The notes beneath the pieces are model-generated. The model had not been told where the DNA came from and made no database searches. It saw only the letters and a program-made list of their open reading frames with translations. DNA of 46,128 bases, from assembly GCA_937906495.1 (NCBI GenBank), contig CALCVT010000041.1, positions 1 through 46,128 of the forward strand, written 5' to 3'. Shown piece after piece: positions 16,124 through 24,323 of this stretch. The first letter of the stretch is position 1; the number at the start of each line of letters is the position of its first letter. Both the position numbers and the translations under genes were made by a program. This stretch comes from an uncultured Prevotella sp. GTDB taxonomy: Bacteria > Bacteroidota > Bacteroidia > Bacteroidales > Bacteroidaceae.

Positions 16124-18109
16124 ATGCCGAAACCAACTATCTCCAACCGCAGCATCAATGCCGACATGCGCTATCTTAAGCTGCTTGCACGCGATTTTCC
16201 GTCAATACCCAAAGTAACGACCGAAATCATTAATCTGGAAGCAATTCTCCACCTTCCAAAACCTACCGAGCATTTTCTTGCCGATCTCCACGGCGAAAAC
16301 GAAGCCTTCCAGCATGTACTACGCAACGCATCAGGAAACATCAAGCGAAAGGTCAAGGAAATTTTCGGTAATACGTTGCGTGAGAAGGAAATCAGAGAAC
16401 TTTGCACGCTGATATACTACCCCAAGCAGAAACTGGAGTTAGTTAAACAAAACGACCACAACCTTGCGGACTACTATCAAACAACACTCAATCAACTCAT
16501 TGCTGTTTGCCGCAACGTTTCGTCAAAGTACACACGTTCCAAAGTACGTAAAAGCCTGCCGCCTGAGTTTGCCTACATTATTGAGGAACTCCTGCACGAA
16601 AGTTCGGACGACCGCAACAAGCAGGCCTACGTGGGTGTCATTATCCAAACCATTATCGGTACAGGCCGCGCAGCCGGCTTTGTCGAGGCCATCTGCAAAC
16701 TCATCCAGCGCCTCTCTATCGACCAACTCCATATTCTAGGCGACATCTTCGACCGCGGACCCGGTGCGCACCTCATCATGGACACTCTTACCACCTATCA
16801 TAACTGGGACATCCAATGGGGCAACCACGACATGCTGTGGATGGGAGCTGCCGCAGGAAACGAAACCTGCATAGCCTCGGTGCTGCGCCTTTCGTTCCGC
16901 TATGCCAACACCCAGACTCTCGAAGAGGGCTACGGCATCAACATGGTGCCCTTGGTAACCTTTGCCATGGAAACCTACGGCAACGACCCCTGCACCATCT
17001 TCTACCCCAAGATAGAAGACCCAAACCGCAAGCCGGACGAGAAGAGCTGCAAACTGATTGCGCAGATGCACAAAGCTATGGCCATTATTCAGTTTAAGCT
17101 GGAGGGACAACTCTACCAGAAGCATCCGGAATGGAACATGAACGACCGCGCGCTGCTTGCGGGTATCGATTTTGAGAAGGATACCTGCAAGGTGGGCGAT
17201 CAGGTGTATCCGCTCAAGGACACCAACTTCCCGACCATCGACCCTGCCAATCCTTACAATCTATCGCACGAAGAGGCCGAACTGATGGACCGTCTGTGCC
17301 ACTCGTTCATGATTTCCGACCACCTGCAAGCCCATGTGCGCCAGCTGCTCATACATGGCACTATGTACGGCATATACAACTCCAATCTACTGTTCCATGC
17401 CTCTGTTCCGATGAATGAGGACGGCTCGCTTAAGGAACTGATTGTCGAGGGGCAGCGTGCAGCCGGCAAGGACCTGCTCGACCGCATCGAACAGATTGTG
17501 CGCCTGGCATACGATGAAGAAGCCGAACCCTCCGAACGTGCCCGTGCCTGCGACTACTTCTGGTACCTGTGGTGCGGTCCTGACTCACCCTTGTTCGACA
17601 AGTCGAAAATGGCCACCTTTGAGCGCTATTTTATTGATGACAAGGCTACCCATAAAGAAGAAAAAGGCTGGTATTACCGCCTGCGCGACAACGCCGATGT
17701 TTGCGACAGCCTAATGGATGCCTTCAACGTCAAGGGCAAGCACCGTCACATCATCAACGGCCACGTGCCCGTACGTGCTTCCAATGGCGAAAACCCCATC
17801 AAGGCTGACGGCCGCCTCATGGTCATTGACGGTGGATTTGCCAAGGCTTACCACGACACTACGGGTATTGCAGGCTACACTTTGGTATATCACTCACGCG
17901 GATTTCAACTGGTACAGCACGCCCCGTTCACCTCGACCGACGAGGCTATACTCAATGGTACCGACATCCAGTCAACCACCCAAATTGTCGAGATGATGGG
18001 CCATCGCGCCATGGTCAACGATACCGACAAGGGCGTTATCCTGCGCGAACAGATAGCCGACCTTGAAAAGCTGCTTGTGGCCTACCGCCGCGGCTTCATC
18101 AAGGTGTAA
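16124..18109 (+). CDS. fbp: Class III fructose-1,6-bisphosphatase
   Basis: The 661-residue enzyme removes the 1-phosphate from fructose 1,6-bisphosphate for gluconeogenesis. It is the large class III (Firmicutes-type) form, which has a calcineurin-like metallophosphatase core: FLADLHGENEAF near 49-60, LGDIFDRGPGAH near 205-216, WGNHDMLWMG near 228-237, and INGHVPVRASNGENP with VIDGGFAKAY towards the C-terminus. Length fits the family (about 640-670). The gene is visibly richer in G+C than its neighbours on either side of 13-16 kb, perhaps reflecting high expression. It precedes the serine dehydratase gene by 53 bp. Confidence 0.96.
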   Translation: MPKPTISNRSINADMRYLKLLARDFPSIPKVTTEIINLEAILHLPKPTEHFLADLHGENEAFQHVLRNASGNIKRKVKEIFGNTLREKEIRELCTLIYYPKQKLELVKQNDHNLADYYQTTLNQLIAVCRNVSSKYTRSKVRKSLPPEFAYIIEELLHESSDDRNKQAYVGVIIQTIIGTGRAAGFVEAICKLIQRLSIDQLHILGDIFDRGPGAHLIMDTLTTYHNWDIQWGNHDMLWMGAAAGNETCIASVLRLSFRYANTQTLEEGYGINMVPLVTFAMETYGNDPCTIFYPKIEDPNRKPDEKSCKLIAQMHKAMAIIQFKLEGQLYQKHPEWNMNDRALLAGIDFEKDTCKVGDQVYPLKDTNFPTIDPANPYNLSHEEAELMDRLCHSFMISDHLQAHVRQLLIHGTMYGIYNSNLLFHASVPMNEDGSLKELIVEGQRAAGKDLLDRIEQIVRLAYDEEAEPSERARACDYFWYLWCGPDSPLFDKSKMATFERYFIDDKATHKEEKGWYYRLRDNADVCDSLMDAFNVKGKHRHIINGHVPVRASNGENPIKADGRLMVIDGGFAKAYHDTTGIAGYTLVYHSRGFQLVQHAPFTSTDEAILNGTDIQSTTQIVEMMGHRAMVNDTDKGVILREQIADLEKLLVAYRRGFIKV

Positions 18110-18162
18110 GCAAGCAAGGCACCACACCTAAAGCAAACCAACCCTATAATTAAACATAGCAA

Positions 18163-19365
18163 GTGAAATCATTAAAAGAACTTTACCGCATCGGACGCGG
18201 CCCTTCATCAAGTCACACCATGGCTCCGCGTCTGGCTGCTGAACGCTACCTGCACCGCCACCCCGATGCGCACTCCTTCCGCGTAACACTCTACGGAAGT
18301 CTGGCAGCCACAGGCAAGGGACACCTTACTGATGCTGCCATTTACGAAGTATTAGGCAAGCATCGTACCGAGATTGTATGGCATCCCGAAATCATTCTAC
18401 CGTTTCACCCCAACGGTATGAAGTTCGAAGTACATACCCAACGCGGCAGCTACACCGAAGCCTGGACTGTGTACAGCGTAGGAGGCGGCGCACTGGTTGA
18501 GGAAGGAAAGGTACAAACCGAAACCCCCGACGTCTACGAACATGACAGCCTGAACGACATTAAACAATGGTGCGAGAACCACGGCATAGGCTATTGGGAA
18601 TACGTTGAGAAGTGCGAAGGTCCCGAAATCTGGGATTACCTAAGCGAAGTGTGGCACACCATGTGTGCCGCTGTCGAACGCGGCATTGAACACGAAGGCG
18701 TATTGCCCGGCGATTTAAAGTTGCGGCGCAAGGCCCCCGACTATTACATACGTGCCATGGGCTATGGCTCGAACCTGCAGTCACGTGGTTTGGTGTTTTC
18801 GTACGCACTGGCCGTCAGCGAAGAGAATGCATCGGGCGGAACCATTGTAACGGCTCCTACCTGTGGTGCCAGCGGAGTAGTTCCTGCTGTGCTGTATCAC
18901 ATTCAAAAAACGCGGCGTTTTCCTCTTCGGCGTATACTCCACGCATTGGCTACAGCGGGCCTTATTGGCAACATAGCCAAGAGCCGTGCCTCTATTTCGG
19001 GTGCCGAAGCCGGATGTCAGGCTGAAGTAGGCGTTGCTTGTGCCATGGCTGCCGCAGCTGCCAATTATACTTTTGGCGGGTCGCTGGCTACCATTGAATA
19101 TGCTGCCGAGATGGGACTTGAACACCATTTAGGAATGACCTGCGACCCCATATGCGGCTTGGTTCAAATTCCATGCATTGAACGTAACGCTCATGCTGCA
19201 GCACGTGCTCTCGATGCCAATGTATATGCTACTTTTGCCGATGGTATTCACCGCATTCCCTACGACAAAACAGTTGACGTAATGAAACAAACAGGACACG
19301 ACCTTCCTTCGCTCTATCGCGAAACTTCAGAGGGAGGTTTAGCCAAGGAGTTCCAAAAAAAATAA
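18163..19365 (+). CDS. sdaA: L-serine dehydratase, iron-sulfur type, single chain
   Basis: The 400-residue enzyme converts L-serine to pyruvate and ammonia with an oxygen-sensitive [4Fe-4S] cluster. The gene starts with GTG at 18163, fixed by the family N-terminus MKSLKELYRIGRGPSSSHT. The beta domain (about 1-150) holds the SSSHT serine-binding loop, and the alpha domain holds APTCGASGVVPA, GCQAEVGVACAMA and CDPICGLVQIPCIERN, whose Cys residues bind the cluster. Both domains are in one polypeptide. It lies 53 bp after fbp; together they link serine breakdown to gluconeogenic flux, which is inference from position. Confidence 0.96.
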   Translation: MKSLKELYRIGRGPSSSHTMAPRLAAERYLHRHPDAHSFRVTLYGSLAATGKGHLTDAAIYEVLGKHRTEIVWHPEIILPFHPNGMKFEVHTQRGSYTEAWTVYSVGGGALVEEGKVQTETPDVYEHDSLNDIKQWCENHGIGYWEYVEKCEGPEIWDYLSEVWHTMCAAVERGIEHEGVLPGDLKLRRKAPDYYIRAMGYGSNLQSRGLVFSYALAVSEENASGGTIVTAPTCGASGVVPAVLYHIQKTRRFPLRRILHALATAGLIGNIAKSRASISGAEAGCQAEVGVACAMAAAAANYTFGGSLATIEYAAEMGLEHHLGMTCDPICGLVQIPCIERNAHAAARALDANVYATFADGIHRIPYDKTVDVMKQTGHDLPSLYRETSEGGLAKEFQKK

Positions 19366-19400
19366 AACGTCATCAAAGCACACTGCTATACGCATATTTA

Positions 19401-19434
19401 CCTCCTCCCCTTCGGATATACCTAGGGGAGGAGG
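19401..19434. terminator. Hairpin after sdaA
   Basis: An 11-bp perfect GC-rich stem (CCTCCTCCCCT at 19401-19411 with 19424-19434) lies 35 bp after the sdaA stop. There is no U tract, so it may slow or protect rather than terminate on its own. Confidence 0.5.
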
Positions 19435-19518
19435 CAGATTGCACGTTAATACTGGCAGTTTAGTCTTTGCAGCGATGTGCATGCAAAACTTTTCACACGC
19501 TGTGTAAATCTATCAACA

Positions 19519-19554
19519 TGCGGCCCCATCTTTGATTGCAAAGACGGGGCCGCA
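19519..19554. terminator. Bidirectional hairpin between sdaA and the DUF3256 gene
   Basis: A 15-bp stem with one wobble or mismatch (19519-19533 with 19540-19554, loop GATTGC) sits between convergent genes. It is the stronger of the two hairpins here and probably ends both transcripts. Confidence 0.65.
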
Positions 19555-19576
19555 TAAGTTTGCTACAATTACCCAT

Positions 19577-20287
19577 TCAAGGATGCGAGCTATGTGCCGG
19601 TTGGGCAGTTGGACTTATTTCGTTCTGTTTTGCCGGATGCCTGCGGTGCACAGGCTGACTTGTTCGCAATACAAACTTTCCGTCAACCCACTCATACACT
19701 ACCGGATGTAAACACAACTGCGCATCAGCCTTATCCTCTTCTGAAAGTCCTTCAGTACTGATACTGCAAGTAAGCGTTGGAGCTTTGTCGTTAAACTCCA
19801 GTTGAATGGGTGCCTCACGCAACATTTCGCCCAACACTTGTTCGCGCATGGGCGATAAATGAGCTACAGGAACATAGAAACTACTAAAAGGCGGATTGGG
19901 CAATTCTATCTTCACACGTTTCCAATGCCGGTTGTAAACTTCGAGCCAGGAGTTCACCCCCTCCGACTTTACTGATCTTATACAAGCTATTAAGGTATCG
20001 CGTTCTGCAGGCAAAAGCCTAAATTGCCACTCTCCTACTCCACTGCTCCGCAAACGCATAAATTGTGGTGTCTTTTCCAGCAATTCCGACTGTCCTCCAT
20101 AGCGATTTTCAGCTTTCGCCGGGAGTTTGCTGTTGTAAAGATCTATCAAGTCGAGCCGGGAAGTTTCGTCCAACAAAGGCATCACAGCAATCGGCACCTG
20201 CGCAAACAAACTGTCAATACACTGGGCTTTAGCACCCAGGGTTTGTACTGCAAACAGCAGTAAAAACATACGTAAAGTATTTATCAT
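19577..20287 (-). CDS. DUF3256 family secreted protein
   Basis: This 236-residue protein resembles the Bacteroidetes-only DUF3256 family, whose function is unknown. The start chosen is the ATG at 20287 because it begins directly at a signal peptide (MINTLRMFLLLFAVQTLGAKA); ATGs at 20317 and 20341 in the same frame are possible, the last lying only 7 bp after mltG. The mature part has the pattern PLLDETSRLDLIDLYNSKLPAKAEN and a repeat-like beta-rich body. The Pro/His-rich tail (about the last 30 residues) looks disordered. It follows mltG and is probably co-transcribed, hinting at a periplasmic or envelope role. Confidence 0.72.
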   Translation of the reverse strand: MINTLRMFLLLFAVQTLGAKAQCIDSLFAQVPIAVMPLLDETSRLDLIDLYNSKLPAKAENRYGGQSELLEKTPQFMRLRSSGVGEWQFRLLPAERDTLIACIRSVKSEGVNSWLEVYNRHWKRVKIELPNPPFSSFYVPVAHLSPMREQVLGEMLREAPIQLEFNDKAPTLTCSISTEGLSEEDKADAQLCLHPVVYEWVDGKFVLRTSQPVHRRHPAKQNEISPTAQPAHSSHP

Positions 20288-20348
20288 GGCAATGGCTGTT
20301 AAAGGATATTTACCCATGTCCGCTTCATAGTTAGCGCACACTTTCCTG

Positions 20349-21371
20349 CTACTTCACACCGCGTTTATTTAGCGCTTCTGCATAGCGTCGGGCATTTTTC
20401 ATATGTTCTTCATAAGTTTCGGCAAAGTTGTGGGTACCCGAAAAGTCCTCCTTGGCACACATATATATATAGGCGTGCTTTTGGGCGTTTAGAACCGACT
20501 CGATTGCATTTTTCGAAGGAATGCTGATGGGGCCGGCAGGCAACCCTGGATGAAGGTACGTATTATACGGACTATCAACAAGCAGGTGGTTATGCATAAT
20601 GCGGCACAACGCAAAATTACGCAACGCGAACTTCACCGTCGGATCGGCTTGCAACTTCATTCCCTGCTTTAAACGGTTCAAGTACATCCCCGCAATGGCC
20701 GGGCGTTCAGCCTCGTTTGCCGACTCACGCTCCACTATTGACGCCAATGTAAACACTTCGTCGGGTTTCAACCCCAGGCGCTGTGCCTTTGCCACTCTTT
20801 CGGGTGTCCAATAAGCATCGTGCTCCTGCTTCATGCGGCGGAGTAACTTTTCGGGAGATATGTCCCAATACACCTCGTATGTATCCTGTAAAAACAAGCA
20901 GGGCACGGTAGCAGTGTCTACATCAAGTTGCCTAAGCAACAAAGAGTCGGTAAAGGCATGAGCCAAAGTTGTCGAATCTGCCATAAGTTCCTTCGAAAGC
21001 CGTCCGGCCAACATCTGCACAGTATGCGTAACGGGTATGGTCAATTTCACAGGCACTTGTAGCCCGCTGCGCAAGCTACGCAACAGTTGCAGTGTACTGA
21101 CGTCAGGCCCCATCGCATAGCGTCCGGGTTTTAAACGCTTTTCGAGTCCGAGCAACTTTGCCCCCATACGCACACCCAACATAGAGCCCGCACCTGCCGT
21201 CGGCTTCATCTTCACATATACCGAGTCAAGATTATCGTCGGCATCTACATACAAGTAACTGGACGAATGATTTGCGTTGATGGCCGAAAAAAACATCCAC
21301 CAGCCAAAACCTCCCGCTACTGCTACAGCCGCCAAAAATCCGGCAACTGCCCTTTTTGTATTTCTCTTCAT
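20349..21371 (-). CDS. mltG: Endolytic murein transglycosylase MltG
   Basis: The 340-residue protein is anchored by one N-terminal membrane segment (about 8-28) and cuts nascent glycan strands, ending their elongation. The YceG-like domain shows LASIVERESANEAERPAIAGMY around residues 208-229, with the catalytic Glu in IVERE, followed by LNRLKQGMKLQADPTVKFAL and the DSPYNTYLHPGLPAGPI region near 265-281. Length fits the family. A good -7 box lies about 40 bp upstream. It is divergent from the acyl-CoA synthetase gene and leads into the DUF3256 gene. Confidence 0.95.
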   Translation of the reverse strand: MKRNTKRAVAGFLAAVAVAGGFGWWMFFSAINANHSSSYLYVDADDNLDSVYVKMKPTAGAGSMLGVRMGAKLLGLEKRLKPGRYAMGPDVSTLQLLRSLRSGLQVPVKLTIPVTHTVQMLAGRLSKELMADSTTLAHAFTDSLLLRQLDVDTATVPCLFLQDTYEVYWDISPEKLLRRMKQEHDAYWTPERVAKAQRLGLKPDEVFTLASIVERESANEAERPAIAGMYLNRLKQGMKLQADPTVKFALRNFALCRIMHNHLLVDSPYNTYLHPGLPAGPISIPSKNAIESVLNAQKHAYIYMCAKEDFSGTHNFAETYEEHMKNARRYAEALNKRGVK

Positions 21372-21410
21372 TGTTTATAATTCAAGCTACCCTAAGGGTA
21401 TAAAACGCTG

Positions 21411-21418
21411 CAAAAGTA
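21411..21418 (-). promoter_or_regulatory. -7 box of the mltG promoter
   Basis: On the minus strand TACTTTTG (21418-21411) matches TAnnTTTG and lies about 40 bp upstream of the mltG start. The -33 box is poor. Confidence 0.5.
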
Positions 21419-21471
21419 CGTCTTTTTCGTCCGAAAAGCCCCTTAGCAACAATAAATATCACACACCGTTC

Positions 21472-21501
21472 TTTGAAATCGTCGATTTTTTACTACTTTT
21501 G
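21472..21501 (+). promoter_or_regulatory. Promoter of the acyl-CoA synthetase gene
   Basis: TTTG at 21472-21475, an 18-nt spacer and TACTTTTG at 21494-21501 form a near-consensus Bacteroidetes promoter. The implied leader is about 120 nt. Confidence 0.65.
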
Positions 21502-21627
21502 CACAAAACATATACCATTGTGCGGATTTTGGGCGAATACTTGTAAGCTACGTTTTTGCCTTTATGCTTGGTTCCTCTGCCGATATCGTAGCTTACAGCC
21601 TATACTCTGCATACACATTACCCCAGC

Positions 21628-23301
21628 ATGGAAAAATACACTGATTTCGTTTCCCTCATTGCACAAAGCCTTCAGCAGCATTGGGACCTTGATGCACTGA
21701 CTGACTACCAGGGTGTCACCCTGCAGTACAAGGACGTTGCACGTAAGATCGAGAAACTCCATATTCTATTTGAGAACGCCGGTGTGCAAAAGGGCGATAA
21801 AATTGCCCTTTGCGGCCGTAACAGTGCAAATTGGTCTACAGCCTTTTTAGCTATATTAAGCTATGGGGCAGTAGCAGTACCTATTTTGCATGAGTTCAAG
21901 GCCCAGCAAGTACACGACATTGTAAACCACTCCGAGTCAAAACTGCTGTTTGCAGGCGATATGGTTTGGCCCGAAATCAACGCTGAAGCTATGCCCCAAT
22001 TAGAGGGAATCATCAGCATCCCCGACTATTCGTTGCTTGTTTCGCGTACAGATAAACTCGCCGATGCCCGCGAGCGTCTGAACGAACTCTTTGGACGCAA
22101 GTACCCCAAGTACTTCCGCAAGGAACATGTTAATTACCCACATACCGGATCGCCCGACGATTTGGCTCTCATCAACTACACAAGCGGCACAACTTCCAAT
22201 TCAAAGGGCGTAATGATACCCTTCCGTGCCCTGTGGTCCAACTACCTGTTTGCCGAACAAGTGTTAGGCAAAACAGTAAAGTGCGGCGACAGCGTTATCT
22301 CAATGTTGCCTCTGGCCCACATGTACGGCATGGCCTTTGAATTTATCTTTGAATTCCTTCATGGTTGCCATGTGTACTATCTTACACGCATCCCCTCGCC
22401 CAAGATTGTGCTCAATGCCTTTAGCGAAATCAAGCCGGCCATCATTATTTCCGTGCCGCTGATTATCGAAAAAATCATCAAGAAAAACGTGCTGCCCAAA
22501 CTGCAAACCCCAAGCATGAAGGTGCTGCTCAAACTGCCCCTTATCAGCGACCGCATCTTCGATAAAATTCGCGAAAAGCTTGTTGAGGCCTTCGGTGGTA
22601 AATTCTACGAAATTATTATTGGTGGCGCCGCATTCAATAGCGAGGTCGAAGGCCTGCTCAATCGTATAGGTTTCCCCTATACCGTTGGTTATGGTGCTAC
22701 GGAGTGTGCTCCCATCATCACCTATGCAGACTGGAAGGACTTCCGTAAAGGCTCCTGCGGTAAGGCAGCACCGCGCATGGAAGTTAAAATTGACAGTCCT
22801 GACCCGCAAAACGTGGTAGGCGAAATTCTGACACGCGGAGCGAACGTGATGCTTGGATACTTTAAGAACGAAGAGGCCACTCGCACCACCCTTGACAGCG
22901 AAGGCTGGTATCACACCGGCGACCTGGGAGTAATTGATGAACAGGGCAACCTCTTTATTCGCGGACGCAGCAAGAACATGTTGCTCGGAGCTTCAGGACA
23001 AAACATCTATCCCGAAGAGATTGAGGACAAACTGAACACCTTGCCCTACGTCAACGAAAGCATTGTGATACAAAAGGGAGAGAAACTCTATGCCCTGATT
23101 TATCCCGACTTCGACGAAGCTAAACGCGACGGACTTGATGAATCAGGACTTCGTATGGCCATGGAGCAAAACCGCAAGGACCTTAACGAAATGGTTGCCG
23201 CTTACGAACGTTTGGCCGGATTCAAAATATACGATAGTGAATTCGAAAAGACTCCTAAACGCAGCATTAAGCGCTTCCTCTACGAAAATGCCGAAATCTA
23301 A
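21628..23301 (+). CDS. Long-chain acyl-CoA synthetase (AMP-forming)
   Basis: The 557-residue adenylate-forming enzyme probably activates fatty acids to acyl-CoA. Core motifs are INYTSGTTSNSKGVMIPF near 182-199 (the P-loop-like A3 motif), VGYGATECAPIITY near 351-364 (A5), GWYHTGDLGVIDEQGNLFIRGRSKN near 427-451 (A7-A8), and the hinge Lys-rich C-terminal KTPKRSIKRFLY. Length is slightly short relative to E. coli FadD but normal for the Bacteroidetes AMP-binding group. Exact chain length and whether it serves lipid salvage rather than beta-oxidation cannot be read. It has its own promoter and precedes lptB by 69 bp. Confidence 0.87.
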   Translation: MEKYTDFVSLIAQSLQQHWDLDALTDYQGVTLQYKDVARKIEKLHILFENAGVQKGDKIALCGRNSANWSTAFLAILSYGAVAVPILHEFKAQQVHDIVNHSESKLLFAGDMVWPEINAEAMPQLEGIISIPDYSLLVSRTDKLADARERLNELFGRKYPKYFRKEHVNYPHTGSPDDLALINYTSGTTSNSKGVMIPFRALWSNYLFAEQVLGKTVKCGDSVISMLPLAHMYGMAFEFIFEFLHGCHVYYLTRIPSPKIVLNAFSEIKPAIIISVPLIIEKIIKKNVLPKLQTPSMKVLLKLPLISDRIFDKIREKLVEAFGGKFYEIIIGGAAFNSEVEGLLNRIGFPYTVGYGATECAPIITYADWKDFRKGSCGKAAPRMEVKIDSPDPQNVVGEILTRGANVMLGYFKNEEATRTTLDSEGWYHTGDLGVIDEQGNLFIRGRSKNMLLGASGQNIYPEEIEDKLNTLPYVNESIVIQKGEKLYALIYPDFDEAKRDGLDESGLRMAMEQNRKDLNEMVAAYERLAGFKIYDSEFEKTPKRSIKRFLYENAEI

Positions 23302-23370
23302 CTCATTATACCTGCAGCGCATGCCGTCTCTTAACAAGACGGCACTGCCGCTTTTAGGTCTATATACCCT

Positions 23371-24216
23371 ATGATAGCAGTTTCTGAACATATACAACCT
23401 GCCGGAAGCACCGATATCGAGCCACAGGCTTCGGAACTCAAAACCGAACGCATGGTTCTACGCTCTGAGGGATTGGTCAAAAAATATGGCAAACGCACCG
23501 TGGTGAATGGTGTGTCGTTCGATGTGAAACAAGGAGAGATTGTAGGACTGCTGGGCCCTAATGGTGCCGGTAAAACAACCTCGTTCTACATGACTACCGG
23601 ACTGGTTGTTCCCAACGACGGACGCATCTTTCTTGACAATCACGAAATCACTAAAGACCCGGTGTACAAACGTGCACAAAAGGGTATCGGCTACCTGGCA
23701 CAAGAGGCCTCGGTATTCCGGAAGATGAGTGTAGAGGACAACATCGCTTCTGTGCTTGAACTCACCGGCCGCGACAAAGAATACCAGCGCGAAAAGCTGG
23801 AAAGCCTTATAGCCGAGTTTCGCCTGCAAAAAGTACGTAAAAACCTTGGTGACCAACTCTCGGGTGGTGAGCGCCGCCGCACCGAAATTGCCCGCTGTTT
23901 GGCCATCGACCCTAAATTCATCATGCTCGACGAACCCTTTGCCGGTGTCGACCCTATTGCTGTCGAAGATATCCAATACATTGTATGGAAACTCAAAGAC
24001 CGCAACATCGGCATTCTCATCACTGACCACAACGTCGAGGAAACGCTCTGTATCACCGACCGTGCCTACCTGCTTTTCGAAGGACGCATACTCTTTCAAG
24101 GTACGCCTGAGGAGCTGGCCGAAAATCAAGTAGTACGCGATAAATACCTTACGAACAGTTTTAAGTTACGCAAAAAAGACTTTCAGTTAATGGGACGCCA
24201 GCGCGAAGGACTTTAA
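23371..24216 (+). CDS. lptB: LPS export ABC transporter ATPase
   Basis: LptB powers extraction of lipopolysaccharide from the inner membrane together with LptF, LptG and LptC. The motifs are Walker A GPNGAGKTT, signature LSGGERRR, Walker B FIMLDEPFAG and switch His in ILITDHNVEE. The frame from 23371 gives 281 residues, including 27 N-terminal residues not usual in the family; an in-frame ATG at 23452 (MVLRSEGLVKKYG) would give a more typical 254-residue protein and may be the true start. The last residues, LRKKDFQLMG, match the Bacteroidetes form. None of the other lpt genes is in the window. Confidence 0.92.
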   Translation: MIAVSEHIQPAGSTDIEPQASELKTERMVLRSEGLVKKYGKRTVVNGVSFDVKQGEIVGLLGPNGAGKTTSFYMTTGLVVPNDGRIFLDNHEITKDPVYKRAQKGIGYLAQEASVFRKMSVEDNIASVLELTGRDKEYQREKLESLIAEFRLQKVRKNLGDQLSGGERRRTEIARCLAIDPKFIMLDEPFAGVDPIAVEDIQYIVWKLKDRNIGILITDHNVEETLCITDRAYLLFEGRILFQGTPEELAENQVVRDKYLTNSFKLRKKDFQLMGRQREGL

Positions 24217-24323
24217 TTGCATACATAACACCCTCGTCTGAAAAACATACTTAACTTCAGAACTGACGTTTAAATGTTTGGACGTTAGCTCATGCGTTTG
24301 CCTTTTATTGAGGAATACCATTG

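Noticed and set aside
22300..22914. 204-codon frame antisense to the acyl-CoA synthetase
   Set aside because: Shadow of a well-supported gene; no motif.
23458..24129. 223-codon frame antisense to lptB
   Set aside because: Shadow of a well-supported gene; no motif.
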